Source of the DNA: JAIKWW01 sp052169645
Lineage (GTDB): Bacteria > Bacillota > Clostridia > Peptostreptococcales > Anaerovoracaceae
NCBI GenBank assembly: GCA_052169645.1
Contig: JBQNCA010000032.1
Location: 1 to 15,085 of the forward strand
Length of the DNA: 15,085 nt
Direction of reading: 5' to 3'
A program made the translations under genes and the position numbers. Every line of letters starts with the position of its first letter. Position 1 is the stretch's first letter. The notes under the pieces are model-generated. The model was given only the letters and a program-made list of their open reading frames with translations, had not been told where the DNA came from and ran no database searches. Positions 7,442 through 15,031 of the stretch are shown here, in pieces.

Positions 7442-9220
7442 TCACTGCTTTGCGGGATCGACGTAAACGGTACGATTTTGCGTAAAGGTCACATAGCCGG
7501 GTTTGGAGCCGTTGGGTTTCTTTACATGTTTTACAGTGACGTAGTCCACAGGAACGTTTCCTGAAAGCTTTGCCTTGCTGTGTGCGGCAGCCAGAGCGGC
7601 GGCTTCAAATATATCCGTTTCACCCGGTTCTTTTCCTTCTGTAAACAGTATGACATGAGAGCCGGGTATATCTTTTGTATGCAACCAAATATCGTTGGAT
7701 GAGGCTATCTTGAAAGTAAGAATGTCATTTTCTCTGTTATTCCTGCCTACGAGAATGCGCTTGCCGCCGGAGCTGCGATATTCATAAGGTGAAATTTTAC
7801 TGCTGCGTGCTTTTTCTTTGGCGGGCTTTCGTTTTAAAACGCCGTTTTCTATAAGCTCTATGCGTATGTCGGCTATATCTTCGTCGCTATGTGAATTATC
7901 TATAAATGTAAGTACGGAGTCCAGATACGCTATCTCGGCATCGGTTTCCTTAAGCTGCTTGTTCTTTTCCACTATAGCAGTGCGAGATTTTGCATATTTT
8001 TTAAAGTAGCGCTGTGCATTTTGAGCCGGAGAATAGCGAGGATTCAGAGCTATTGTTATGGTTGTGCCGTCGTAGTAGTTTGAAACTTCGGCTTCGGTAC
8101 GTCCGTTTTTTACGGAATGGAGAGATGCCGTAAGAAGCTCACCATACAATCTGTATTTTTCAGAGTCCTCCGCCTTTAGCAAATCTTCGGAAAGGCGCTG
8201 CTTCTTAAGCAGCATTTTATCGAGAGCTGCTGATACATGGTGCCGCATATCATTGGATTTTTGGCGAAGTCTGTTTGAGGAGCTGCGCCCTTCAAAGTAG
8301 TGAAGGCAGGCTTCGCTTACAGTATCGAAATGCTGCACTTTGCATGAGCCTTCATATGCTGCCAGCGAAATTACATGAAATTCTGCGGGAGTTCCGTTTT
8401 CGTCAAGGTAAATGTGTGCTCCCGAATTATGAATTGCAGATTCGACGGCAGCGTTCAGCTCGTTGTAAAGTGCATCTGCAAAGGCCGCAGCTGTGCTGTG
8501 CGGGTCGGAATCGGAATTTTCGCATGCGTTTGTAATTTGGGGATTGCCGGCGGTCGGCTGTATTTTTTTTGCCGCACGGTCGCACAGCTCCGCTGCGGCT
8601 GCCGGACTCAAGCCCTGAACAGCGTTCATAAGGGCTTTGTCAGGCTTGTAATGCGAAAGCGCCTCCATTGTGGCGAGGAAGTCGGATTTTTCGAGTCCGA
8701 AGTATGGGATTTTGTTATGAGAGGGAGGCGCTACATACTGCAGACCCGGCAATGTCTGTCTGTAACGATTCACGTCTCCGGAAATACGCTTTATACAATC
8801 GAGTATCTTATCGGTTTTCAAATCTATGAGCAAAATATTGCTGTGCTTTCCCATTATTTCGATTACCAGCTTGTGATTTACGTTAAAGCCCAGCTCGTTG
8901 ACAGCATCGGTATGTATTTCGACGATGCGCTCGGAATCAATCTGTTTTATTTCATGTATACGTGCACTTTGAAGGTGTTTTCTCAGCAGCATGCAAAATG
9001 CCGGCGGATTCTGCGGATTCATACCCTTATCATTTATAAGATACAGTCCGGAATTGTTGGTTCCTGCTGATATATACAGGTGCAGCTTTTCTCTGCCGCT
9101 TCTTATATTCAATATTATCTCATCAGCTGCAGGCTGATAAATTTTATCTATTTTGGCTCCCGTGAGCTTTTTCGAAAGTTCAGTTACCATGGCAGTGGTA
9201 ACAATTCCGTCAAATGCCAT
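7442..9220 (-). CDS. rqcH: NFACT family ribosome quality control protein RqcH (FbpA/YloA)
   Basis: A 592-residue protein, normal length for bacterial RqcH. Known members bind stalled 50S subunits carrying peptidyl-tRNA and recruit tRNA-Ala to add C-terminal alanine tails that mark the nascent chain for degradation. Domains: NFACT-N from MAFDGIVTTAMV at residue 1 to about 175; helix-hairpin-helix around 197-215; charged coiled-coil middle domain about 315-440; NFACT-R about 478-590, including SPYEYRSSGGKRILVGRNN and DIWLHTKDIPGSHVIL. At the position of the functional Asp-Arg pair (D97-R98 in B. subtilis) this protein has Glu97-Arg98. ATG at 9220 follows GGAG seven bases upstream. It is divergent from yicC, as neighbours of yloA/yloC in B. 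subtilis. Older names call the family fibronectin-binding; the intracellular role is better supported. Confidence 0.93.
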   Translation of the reverse strand: MAFDGIVTTAMVTELSKKLTGAKIDKIYQPAADEIILNIRSGREKLHLYISAGTNNSGLYLINDKGMNPQNPPAFCMLLRKHLQSARIHEIKQIDSERIVEIHTDAVNELGFNVNHKLVIEIMGKHSNILLIDLKTDKILDCIKRISGDVNRYRQTLPGLQYVAPPSHNKIPYFGLEKSDFLATMEALSHYKPDKALMNAVQGLSPAAAAELCDRAAKKIQPTAGNPQITNACENSDSDPHSTAAAFADALYNELNAAVESAIHNSGAHIYLDENGTPAEFHVISLAAYEGSCKVQHFDTVSEACLHYFEGRSSSNRLRQKSNDMRHHVSAALDKMLLKKQRLSEDLLKAEDSEKYRLYGELLTASLHSVKNGRTEAEVSNYYDGTTITIALNPRYSPAQNAQRYFKKYAKSRTAIVEKNKQLKETDAEIAYLDSVLTFIDNSHSDEDIADIRIELIENGVLKRKPAKEKARSSKISPYEYRSSGGKRILVGRNNRENDILTFKIASSNDIWLHTKDIPGSHVILFTEGKEPGETDIFEAAALAAAHSKAKLSGNVPVDYVTVKHVKKPNGSKPGYVTFTQNRTVYVDPAKQ

Positions 9221-9271
9221 TATATATCTCCGTTTCTCCGAAGCATAAAGCCTCGCTATAGTCGAAATTGC

Positions 9272-9300
9272 TTGAAAATAAGCATTGAAAGTCGTATAAT
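9272..9300 (+). promoter_or_regulatory. Promoter of the yicC-gmk-rpoZ-coaBC operon
   Basis: TTGAAA at 9272-9277 and a perfect TATAAT at 9295-9300 are 17 bases apart. The start is expected near 9307, leaving a leader of about 80 bases before yicC. No other promoter is evident between the four genes. Confidence 0.8.
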
Positions 9301-9329
9301 ATTATAACGTATTTTATTGGATATCAGCA
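9301..9329 (-). promoter_or_regulatory. Minus-strand -10 element for rqcH, abutting the yicC promoter
   Basis: On the minus strand, 9306 to 9301 reads TATAAT. The -35 position at a 17-base spacer (9329-9324) reads TGCTGA, a poor match. The start would be near 9294, about 74 bases before the rqcH ATG. It is adjacent to the plus-strand -10, so polymerase could not hold both at once. Confidence 0.5.
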
Positions 9330-9387
9330 TATCAAATTAACTGAAATCATACCATATTTTGTAGTATAAGGAAAGGCGGATTCTATT

Positions 9388-10272
9388 ATGATCAGAAGCA
9401 TGACCGGCTTCGGCAGAGGTGAATTTTCTGATGGGAAGAGAAATGTAACAGCTGAAATCAGATCGGTAAATCACAGATATAATGATATATCCGTGCGTAT
9501 TCCTAAAAGATATAATTTTGCAGAGGATGATATAAGAAAAACTGTAAAAAAATATGCTCGTAGAGGTAAAATTGAAATCTCTGTAATTGTCGAAAATTCT
9601 TCTTCTGAGGATATAAACATAGTTCTTGATACGGAGCTTGCACAGCATTACAGCAAAAAACTGCAAATTTTGGCTGATATATTGGATTACGATAAAACCG
9701 TTTCGCTCGAATATATAGCATCCCTGCCGGATGTAATAAAAACAGTTCCTGATGTAGAAAACGAGGAGGCTGTAATACAGGCGATATGTGCTGCAGTTGA
9801 TGAAGCTTCAAAAAGCTTGGATTCAATGAGATGTGTGGAAGGTAAAAAGCTTGCCGAGGATATTCTTCAAAGAGCGACAACTATAGATAAGCTTGCATAC
9901 GAGATAGAGGAACGTTCACCTTCAGTAGTGAAAGAAAATACGGAGAAACTTCGCAAACGCATAGCGGAGCTTGCAGGTGATTCGATCAGCGGCTCGGAGG
10001 AGCGAATTCTTTTGGAAGCTGCCGTATTTGCCGATAAAATCAATGTTACGGAAGAAACTGTGCGCCTTCACAGCCATATAGCTCAGCTTACCTCAATAAT
10101 AAAAGCAGGCACGGATTCCGAGGGCAAAAAACTGGATTTTATAGCTCAGGAAATGAATCGTGAGGCAAATACCATAGGCTCAAAAGCGAATGATATTGAA
10201 ATTACGGACAAGGTTCTTATCATGAAAAGTGAAATTGAGAAGATTCGTGAGCAGGTTCAAAATATAGAGTAG
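9388..10272 (+). CDS. yicC: YicC/YloC family endoribonuclease
   Basis: A 294-residue protein of the standard family length. It opens with the signature MIRSMTGFGRGE and ends with the highly conserved DUF1732 tail (GKKLDFIAQEMNREANT ... EIEKIREQVQNIE, about 246-294). E. coli YicC and B. subtilis YloC have been reported as endoribonucleases or RNase adaptors acting in RNA turnover. The middle of the protein is predicted to be strongly helical. The ATG at 9388 follows a purine-rich AAGGAAAGG stretch. It is the first gene of an operon, with gmk starting only nine bases after its stop. Confidence 0.93.
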   Translation: MIRSMTGFGRGEFSDGKRNVTAEIRSVNHRYNDISVRIPKRYNFAEDDIRKTVKKYARRGKIEISVIVENSSSEDINIVLDTELAQHYSKKLQILADILDYDKTVSLEYIASLPDVIKTVPDVENEEAVIQAICAAVDEASKSLDSMRCVEGKKLAEDILQRATTIDKLAYEIEERSPSVVKENTEKLRKRIAELAGDSISGSEERILLEAAVFADKINVTEETVRLHSHIAQLTSIIKAGTDSEGKKLDFIAQEMNREANTIGSKANDIEITDKVLIMKSEIEKIREQVQNIE

Positions 10273-10281
10273 GAGAAGTGA

Positions 10282-10893
10282 ATGTCTGAAGGCAGATTAT
10301 TTGTAATATCAGGACCTTCCGGAGTAGGAAAAGGTACTATAGTCAATGAGATAATGAGCTCCGCATCAGCTGTAAAGCTTTCAATATCGGCAACCACACG
10401 CAATCCTCGTGAAGGAGAAATTGACGGAAAATCATATTTTTTTTTGAGTGAAGCCGACTTTGAAGCCAAGATAGCTGATGACGGTTTTTTGGAATACGCA
10501 TATGTTCACGGGAACTATTACGGAACCCCTAAAAAGCCTGTTATCGATGCTTTGAAAAAAGGTTTTGATGTAATATTGGAGATAGATGTTCAGGGCGCTA
10601 TGCAGGTCAAGTCTTCATATAAGGATGCTACATATATATTTGTGTTGCCGCCGTCCATGGAGCAGCTCGAAACCCGCATACGAACAAGAGGAACCGAATC
10701 AGAGGAGGATATTTCATTGAGACTCGGAAAAGCGCTTGAAGAAATCCGATGTCTGAATGAATATGATTATTATGTTATAAATGATGTCTTGGAGCTTGCA
10801 ATACATGAAACCGAGGCTATAATGAAGGCTGAGCATTGCAAAATAAGCGATGCTTCAATGCTGATCGCAGAATATGAGGAGGAATTTAAATAA
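10282..10893 (+). CDS. gmk: Guanylate kinase
   Basis: A 203-residue enzyme that phosphorylates GMP to GDP with ATP. The P-loop GPSGVGKGT is at residues 11-19, followed by the GMP-binding region SISATTRNPREGEIDGKSYFF, the FLEYAYVHGNYYGTP block, DVILEIDVQGAMQVK, and the adenine-binding or lid motif LETRIRTRGTESEED with RL further on. All the standard blocks are present at normal length. The ribosome binding site AGGAG overlaps the yicC stop codon, nine bases before the ATG. Its own stop overlaps the rpoZ start by one base. Synteny with yicC and rpoZ is that of the B. subtilis ylo locus. Confidence 0.96.
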   Translation: MSEGRLFVISGPSGVGKGTIVNEIMSSASAVKLSISATTRNPREGEIDGKSYFFLSEADFEAKIADDGFLEYAYVHGNYYGTPKKPVIDALKKGFDVILEIDVQGAMQVKSSYKDATYIFVLPPSMEQLETRIRTRGTESEEDISLRLGKALEEIRCLNEYDYYVINDVLELAIHETEAIMKAEHCKISDASMLIAEYEEEFK

Positions 10894-11156
10894 TGTTATA
10901 CCCATCTATAAATCTTTTGAGAGAAAAAGCAGATAGCAAGTATACCTTGGTAACTCTTGCTGCAAAGCGTGCCAGAGACTTGATAGACAATAAACCGGCA
11001 TTGGAAGATATAGATATAAATAAGCCTGTATCCATAGCCACTCACGAAATTGCCGACGATCTTATAACTTATAAACGCAGGACTGTCAGCGATGAAGATT
11101 TTGAAGCTGAGCAGGAGGCTTATGAAGAATCTGAAGTTTCCGAATTTGACAAATAG
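10893..11156 (+). CDS. rpoZ: DNA-directed RNA polymerase omega subunit
   Basis: An 87-residue omega subunit, which helps assemble and stabilise RNA polymerase through the beta-prime subunit. The conserved core is at residues 5-35: SINLLREKADSKYTLVTLA followed by AKRARDLIDNKP. The C-terminal third is acidic (runs of Glu and Asp), as in many short Clostridia omegas. The start overlaps the gmk stop in TAATG, and the ribosome binding site GAGGAGG lies inside the gmk 3' end, so translation is probably coupled. Confidence 0.93.
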   Translation: MLYPSINLLREKADSKYTLVTLAAKRARDLIDNKPALEDIDINKPVSIATHEIADDLITYKRRTVSDEDFEAEQEAYEESEVSEFDK

Positions 11157-11171
11157 TTCAAGGAGATAAAA

Positions 11172-12383
11172 ATGGCTTTCAATGCGGTACTGGGTGTAAC
11201 CGGGGGAATAGCAAGCTATAAGGCTGCCGATTTGACAAGCAGACTTGTAAAACTGGGTATTAATGTAGATGTGATTATGACCGAAAATGCCTGCGAATTT
11301 ATAAACCCTCTTACATTTCAGACTCTTTCAAAGAATCCTGTAGTAATCGATACTTTTGCCTCACCTCGGCATTGGGAGGTTGAGCACATATCTTTAGCGA
11401 AAAAGGCGGATTTATTTTTGATAGCGCCTGCAACTGCAAACATTATAGGCAAGGTGGCAAACGGCATCGCCGATGATATGCTTACTACAACTGTAATGGC
11501 GACAAAGGCAAAGGTTATATTCGCACCTGCCATGAACGTAAATATGTATGAAAATCCGATAGTTCAGGAAAACATTTCTAAACTCAGAGGCTTGGGATAT
11601 GAATTTATAGAGCCTGATGAAGGACTGCTTGCCTGTGGTGATACGGGCAAAGGACGTATGGCGGAGCCTGAACAGATTGCGGATTACGTTATTTCTTTGA
11701 GAGACGGCGGGATAAAAGAAATTCATAAGGAGCTTGCAGGTAAACGAATTTTGGTTACAGCAGGTCCGACAGTTGAGGACATAGATCCCGTTCGTTATAT
11801 CAGCAACAGATCATCCGGCAAAATGGGCTATGCGATAGCTGAGGCTGCGCATGAGCGAGGGGCGGAGGTTATTTTGATTTCGGGTCCGGTTTCGCTTGCT
11901 TGTCCTGAGGGTGTAAAGGCGGTGAAGGTCAGATCGACTCAGGAAATGCTGGAAGCCTGTCTGAAGATTTATGATGATATTGATGTAGTCATAAAAGCTG
12001 CAGCTCCCGCTGACTTCTGTATGGATGTGCAGGAAGAGCATAAGATAAAAAAAACTGATGATAATGACGGCATAAGCTTATATTTGAAAAAAACTCCCGA
12101 TATTCTGGCTGCTTTAGGAGAAAATAAAAAACAACAAATTCTTGTGGGGTTTGCAGCGGAAACTCGTGAGCTCGAAAAATATGCAAACGAAAAAATCAGG
12201 CGTAAGAATCTTGATATGATAGTTGCAAATAATGTGGCTGCACCGGGAGCGGGATTTGATTACGATACCAATATTATCACTATAATAAAGCCGGACTCAT
12301 CTGCCAAAGAGTATCCCAAGATGAGCAAGCATGAAGCTGCGGAAATTATACTCGATAATGTTTCGGATATTTTAAATCATTGA
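11172..12383 (+). CDS. coaBC: Bifunctional phosphopantothenoylcysteine decarboxylase / synthetase
   Basis: A 403-residue two-domain enzyme making 4'-phosphopantetheine for coenzyme A. The N-terminal CoaC half (about 1-180) is a flavoprotein decarboxylase with VTGGIASYK at 9-17, active-site His72 in VEHISLAKKAD, the APAMNVNMY motif at 118-126, and Cys155 in the substrate-clamp GLLACGDTGKGRM. The C-terminal CoaB half (about 188-403) joins 4'-phosphopantothenate to cysteine using CTP; it begins with RILVTAGPTVEDIDPVRYI, then SNRSSGKMGYAIAE at 211-224, and includes the AAAPADF segment. AAGGAGA precedes the ATG. Last gene of the operon; an intrinsic terminator follows. priA, its common downstream neighbour, is not here. 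CoA supply also links it loosely to the acyl-CoA ligase next door. Confidence 0.96.
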   Translation: MAFNAVLGVTGGIASYKAADLTSRLVKLGINVDVIMTENACEFINPLTFQTLSKNPVVIDTFASPRHWEVEHISLAKKADLFLIAPATANIIGKVANGIADDMLTTTVMATKAKVIFAPAMNVNMYENPIVQENISKLRGLGYEFIEPDEGLLACGDTGKGRMAEPEQIADYVISLRDGGIKEIHKELAGKRILVTAGPTVEDIDPVRYISNRSSGKMGYAIAEAAHERGAEVILISGPVSLACPEGVKAVKVRSTQEMLEACLKIYDDIDVVIKAAAPADFCMDVQEEHKIKKTDDNDGISLYLKKTPDILAALGENKKQQILVGFAAETRELEKYANEKIRRKNLDMIVANNVAAPGAGFDYDTNIITIIKPDSSAKEYPKMSKHEAAEIILDNVSDILNH

Positions 12384-12396
12384 TTATGTCGTACAG

Positions 12397-12431
12397 TACG
12401 CTGTGTAGCACATGACTGCAGCGTATTTTTT
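12397..12431 (+). terminator. Intrinsic terminator after coaBC
   Basis: TACGCTG at 12397-12403 pairs with CAGCGTA at 12419-12425 (7 bp, 15-base loop), followed at once by six T (12426-12431). It begins 14 bases after the coaBC stop and ends the housekeeping operon. Confidence 0.7.
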
Positions 12432-12482
12432 AATTTATGTATTTCGCGTATTAATTAAGAAAGCTGTATAAATATTTGTAAA

Positions 12483-12511
12483 TTGAATTTTAAATATTTA
12501 TGTAATATCTT
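12483..12511 (+). promoter_or_regulatory. Putative promoter of the ligase-acetyltransferase operon
   Basis: TTGAAT at 12483-12488 and TATCTT at 12506-12511 are 17 bases apart; each matches consensus at four of six positions. Transcription would begin near 12518, leaving about 130 bases of leader. The region is AT-rich, so chance matches are possible. Confidence 0.45.
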
Positions 12512-12517
12512 TGTAAG

Positions 12518-12649
12518 GTTGGTTTGAGGAAAGATTCGTCAGAATCATGCCGCTAAAGGCTGACAGCTTTGACGATTAGAGGAGCGGTTCTCAATCGGAT
12601 GCAGGGGTAGAGACCGTTGTACTTTATATATTTAGAAGGAGTGATTGAA
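12518..12649 (+). ncRNA. Structured 5' leader with competing helices, candidate regulatory RNA
   Basis: The leader before the ligase gene can fold in ways that exclude each other. Helix A pairs GCCGCT (12549-12554) with AGCGGT (12583-12588) and encloses a small hairpin at 12555-12570. Helix B pairs CGGTTCTC (12585-12592) with GAGACCG (12610-12616) with one bulged base, and uses some of the same bases as A. Helix C pairs GATTC (12533-12537) with GAATC (12542-12546); helix D instead pairs TCGTCA (12536-12541) with TGACGA (12570-12575). The AGAGGAGCGG segment faintly recalls the lysine riboswitch start, but only about 70 bases follow before the ATG, too few for that class. I match it to no known riboswitch. 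Confidence 0.4.
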
Positions 12650-14140
12650 ATGCAGAATTTAGCAGATTATTTACTGGGACTTGATTTTCCGGAAGCGCAG
12701 ACAAGAAGCTTTTTTGAGCACAAGATTTATACGCTCGGTGATTACAGACAAACTGTAGAAGAGATTGTAAATATATTTGAAAATAATAATTTTCCTAAAA
12801 ATGTTTCGGCAATAATGATTTTGCAAGATGCTCCGCTGACGCTGGCGATGTTTTTGGCTTGCATCAAATATGGAATAGTTCCGCTGCTTATCAGTACATA
12901 TACCATGGATGATTTACTTGATCAGGCGATGACAGCTTCCGATGCCACGATTTTGATTACTGACGGAAGCAGAGATTTAAGCCGTTTTAATAATACTTTG
13001 CTGATAGAGTTGAAAGGAAACTGCGCTCCGGGAGCATTTGAACTTAAATTTACAAACAGCTTTAATATCGAAAGCAAATTTGTCGATGCGAGTGAAATCG
13101 CTTTTTTTCTTATGACATCAGGAAGTACAGGTTTGCCTAAAATCGTGGTTCATGTTCATGAAGCAATGATTTTTACTACTGATGTTTATGCAAAGGACAC
13201 TCTGGAGCTCAGTCCGGACGATATTATTTATTCGGCTGCAAAATCGAGTTTCGGATACGGTCTTGCAAATAATCTGTTTTTTTCGTTTGCAACAGGTGCT
13301 CCTGCCGTTTTATTCAGAGAGGATTTTAGTGTGGAGCTGATGTTCAGGTATATGGAAGAATATCATCCTACCGTTATTTTTGCCATTCCGTCTATATATC
13401 GCATGATTATATCACATCTTGAAAATAATGTTGCTGATATGAAAAAGCTCGATTCGGTACGCAGCTATCTTTCTTCGGGAGAAAAGCTGAGTGCGGAATT
13501 GGCAAAGGAGTGGAAGGAGTTTATCGGAAGCTTTCTTATGGATAATATGGCGAGCAGCGAGGCGAGTGCGATACTGTTGAATAGGGGGAATGTCGATAAA
13601 TACGGCAGTGCCGGCAAACCTGTAAAAGGCTCTGAGGTATTTTTGCTGGATGCTGACGGCAATAATTCAAATGAAGGAATTTTATATTTTCGCAGTGTGG
13701 GCAATGCAATCGGTTATTATCACAATCAGGAGGAAACCGATGCGCACTTTGAAAACGGCTGTCTAAAAACAGGAGATATTTTCAGAATAGATGAGGACGG
13801 ATATTATTGGCATATAGGTAGAGAAGATAATTTGCTCAAGTACCATGGATTTTGGATATTGCCTGAAGAAATCGAAAGGAAGATAGAAGCTTTTGGAAGA
13901 GTAAAACGAGCTGTAGTGTTCAAAGTTACTGTTGATGATTATGACCGAATGGCGGCGGCTGTTGAGGTATCATCCGACTTTGTAGGAAGCGAAGCGTTAA
14001 GGAGATTCCTTTTAAATGATATGGATGAATATAAATGCCCTCAATTTATAATTTGTTATGAATCTTTGCCTGTGAACGATAGAGGAAAGGTTGATCTGAG
14101 TGTGCTTCGTCGTGCTGCCGAAGATAGCATAAGAGGTTAG
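12650..14140 (+). CDS. ANL-superfamily acyl-AMP / acyl-CoA ligase
   Basis: A 496-residue adenylating enzyme. The ATG at 12650 is preferred because AGAAGGAG ends eight bases upstream; the longer frame from 12617 lacks such a site and lies in the structured leader. Visible motifs: P-loop MTSGSTGLPK (155-164), DNMASSEAS at 298-306 in place of the usual YGxTE, LKTGDIFRIDEDG at 372-384 with the ribose-binding Asp376, hinge region GREDNLLKYHG with Arg391, and catalytic Lys480 in NDRGKVDL. It should form an acyl-adenylate and pass the acyl group to CoA or a carrier protein. The overall plan resembles the benzoate-CoA ligase group, but substrate is unknown. A GNAT gene begins two bases after its stop, so both probably belong to one pathway. 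It is separated from coaBC by a terminator. Confidence 0.85.
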   Translation: MQNLADYLLGLDFPEAQTRSFFEHKIYTLGDYRQTVEEIVNIFENNNFPKNVSAIMILQDAPLTLAMFLACIKYGIVPLLISTYTMDDLLDQAMTASDATILITDGSRDLSRFNNTLLIELKGNCAPGAFELKFTNSFNIESKFVDASEIAFFLMTSGSTGLPKIVVHVHEAMIFTTDVYAKDTLELSPDDIIYSAAKSSFGYGLANNLFFSFATGAPAVLFREDFSVELMFRYMEEYHPTVIFAIPSIYRMIISHLENNVADMKKLDSVRSYLSSGEKLSAELAKEWKEFIGSFLMDNMASSEASAILLNRGNVDKYGSAGKPVKGSEVFLLDADGNNSNEGILYFRSVGNAIGYYHNQEETDAHFENGCLKTGDIFRIDEDGYYWHIGREDNLLKYHGFWILPEEIERKIEAFGRVKRAVVFKVTVDDYDRMAAAVEVSSDFVGSEALRRFLLNDMDEYKCPQFIICYESLPVNDRGKVDLSVLRRAAEDSIRG

Positions 14141-14142
14141 AT

Positions 14143-15024
14143 ATGTCGGTAGAAATAAAGCTCTTGAGCGATGCTGAGAAAGAAGAGTACTTTGAATTGT
14201 GGGAAAATTGCTTTGGAGATTCTCGTGAGTCGGTTGAAGAATTTCACGAATGTTTTGGAGATGATTTGCAGTGTTTTGTGCTTATACTGAACGATGCAGT
14301 CGGAGCGGAATTGAGTTTGTTTAAAATGGGGGAACTTGAAGGACACGATTTGTTGGCGGGAAGAAATCTTTTTGTCAGTTATGCCGTATGCACCGATTCT
14401 AAAAGTCGCAATCAAGGCTTAGGCTCTGAAATCACTGAATATGCAAGAAATTTTACCTTGGACGGAGGATTTGTTTCCGCTCTGAGTCCGGCTGACAGGA
14501 GCTTGATAGAATTTTATGAACAGTTACATTATAAAAGCATTTTTAAAGAAATTGTATATAGGGCGGAAGCTTGCAGCGGAGAGTTTTTGCCTGAAGATAT
14601 GATTGAAATTTCAGCCGAAGAATATAATGAAAAAAGAGAGAAATTTCTCAAAGATCGTTTACATATTAAACTCTCTGAGAATACATTGCGCTATGTGAAA
14701 ATTTGCAGCGGAAGCATCGGTTTATGGAGTTTGGACGGAGGAAAGGCGATATGTGCATGCGAGGATACCGGAGATGAGGATATTTTAGAAGTGACGGAGC
14801 TGCTGACAGATTATAGGGACAGTATGGATCAGTATGCTGTGTCTGATATGATGTCGAGATTTACGGCTTACTTGGGTAAAAAAAGCTGTATATACCATAT
14901 GCCGTCAGATTCTGAGGAGGGGAAAGTTCAAGCTATGATTTCATTGCCTCTGAAAGATGAGGATTTGCTATATGAGCTGAAATCCTGTACAAAAGCGCCA
15001 TGGTTCGGATTTTCTTTTGCTTAA
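14143..15024 (+). CDS. GNAT-family N-acetyltransferase with extra C-terminal domain
   Basis: A 293-residue protein. The N-terminal half (about 1-140) is a GNAT fold: beta-4 and motif A at LFVSYAVCTDSKSRNQGLGSEI (split as LFVSYAVCT and RNQGLGSEI, 76-97), where RNQGLG is the acetyl-CoA pyrophosphate-binding R/Q-x-x-G-x-G loop, then an IEFYEQLHYKSI block typical of the fold's end. Residues about 150-293 form a second domain with no motif I recognise; it may be a degenerate second GNAT repeat. Start ATG is two bases after the ligase stop, with AGAGG just upstream inside the ligase gene. It may transfer an acetyl or other acyl group made by the ligase; this is inference from pairing only. The stop at 15022-15024 is inside the window, so the gene is complete. 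Confidence 0.82.
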   Translation: MSVEIKLLSDAEKEEYFELWENCFGDSRESVEEFHECFGDDLQCFVLILNDAVGAELSLFKMGELEGHDLLAGRNLFVSYAVCTDSKSRNQGLGSEITEYARNFTLDGGFVSALSPADRSLIEFYEQLHYKSIFKEIVYRAEACSGEFLPEDMIEISAEEYNEKREKFLKDRLHIKLSENTLRYVKICSGSIGLWSLDGGKAICACEDTGDEDILEVTELLTDYRDSMDQYAVSDMMSRFTAYLGKKSCIYHMPSDSEEGKVQAMISLPLKDEDLLYELKSCTKAPWFGFSFA

Positions 15025-15031
15025 GAGTAGT

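Noticed and set aside
8375..9070. 231-codon open frame on the plus strand inside rqcH
   Set aside because: It lies wholly antisense to a well-supported gene, shows no motifs, and has a Cys- and Tyr-rich composition typical of a shadow frame.
12572..12620. Lysine riboswitch suggested by AGAGGAGCGG and GATGCAGGGG in the ligase leader
   Set aside because: The class needs roughly 170 bases and several further conserved loops; only about 70 bases remain before the start codon and the 3' elements are absent.
12605..12620. T-box antiterminator resemblance (AGGGGTAGAGACCG versus AGGGTGGTACCGCG)
   Set aside because: The conserved UGGNACC core is not present, there is no terminator after it, and the downstream gene is not an aminoacyl-tRNA synthetase or amino-acid gene.
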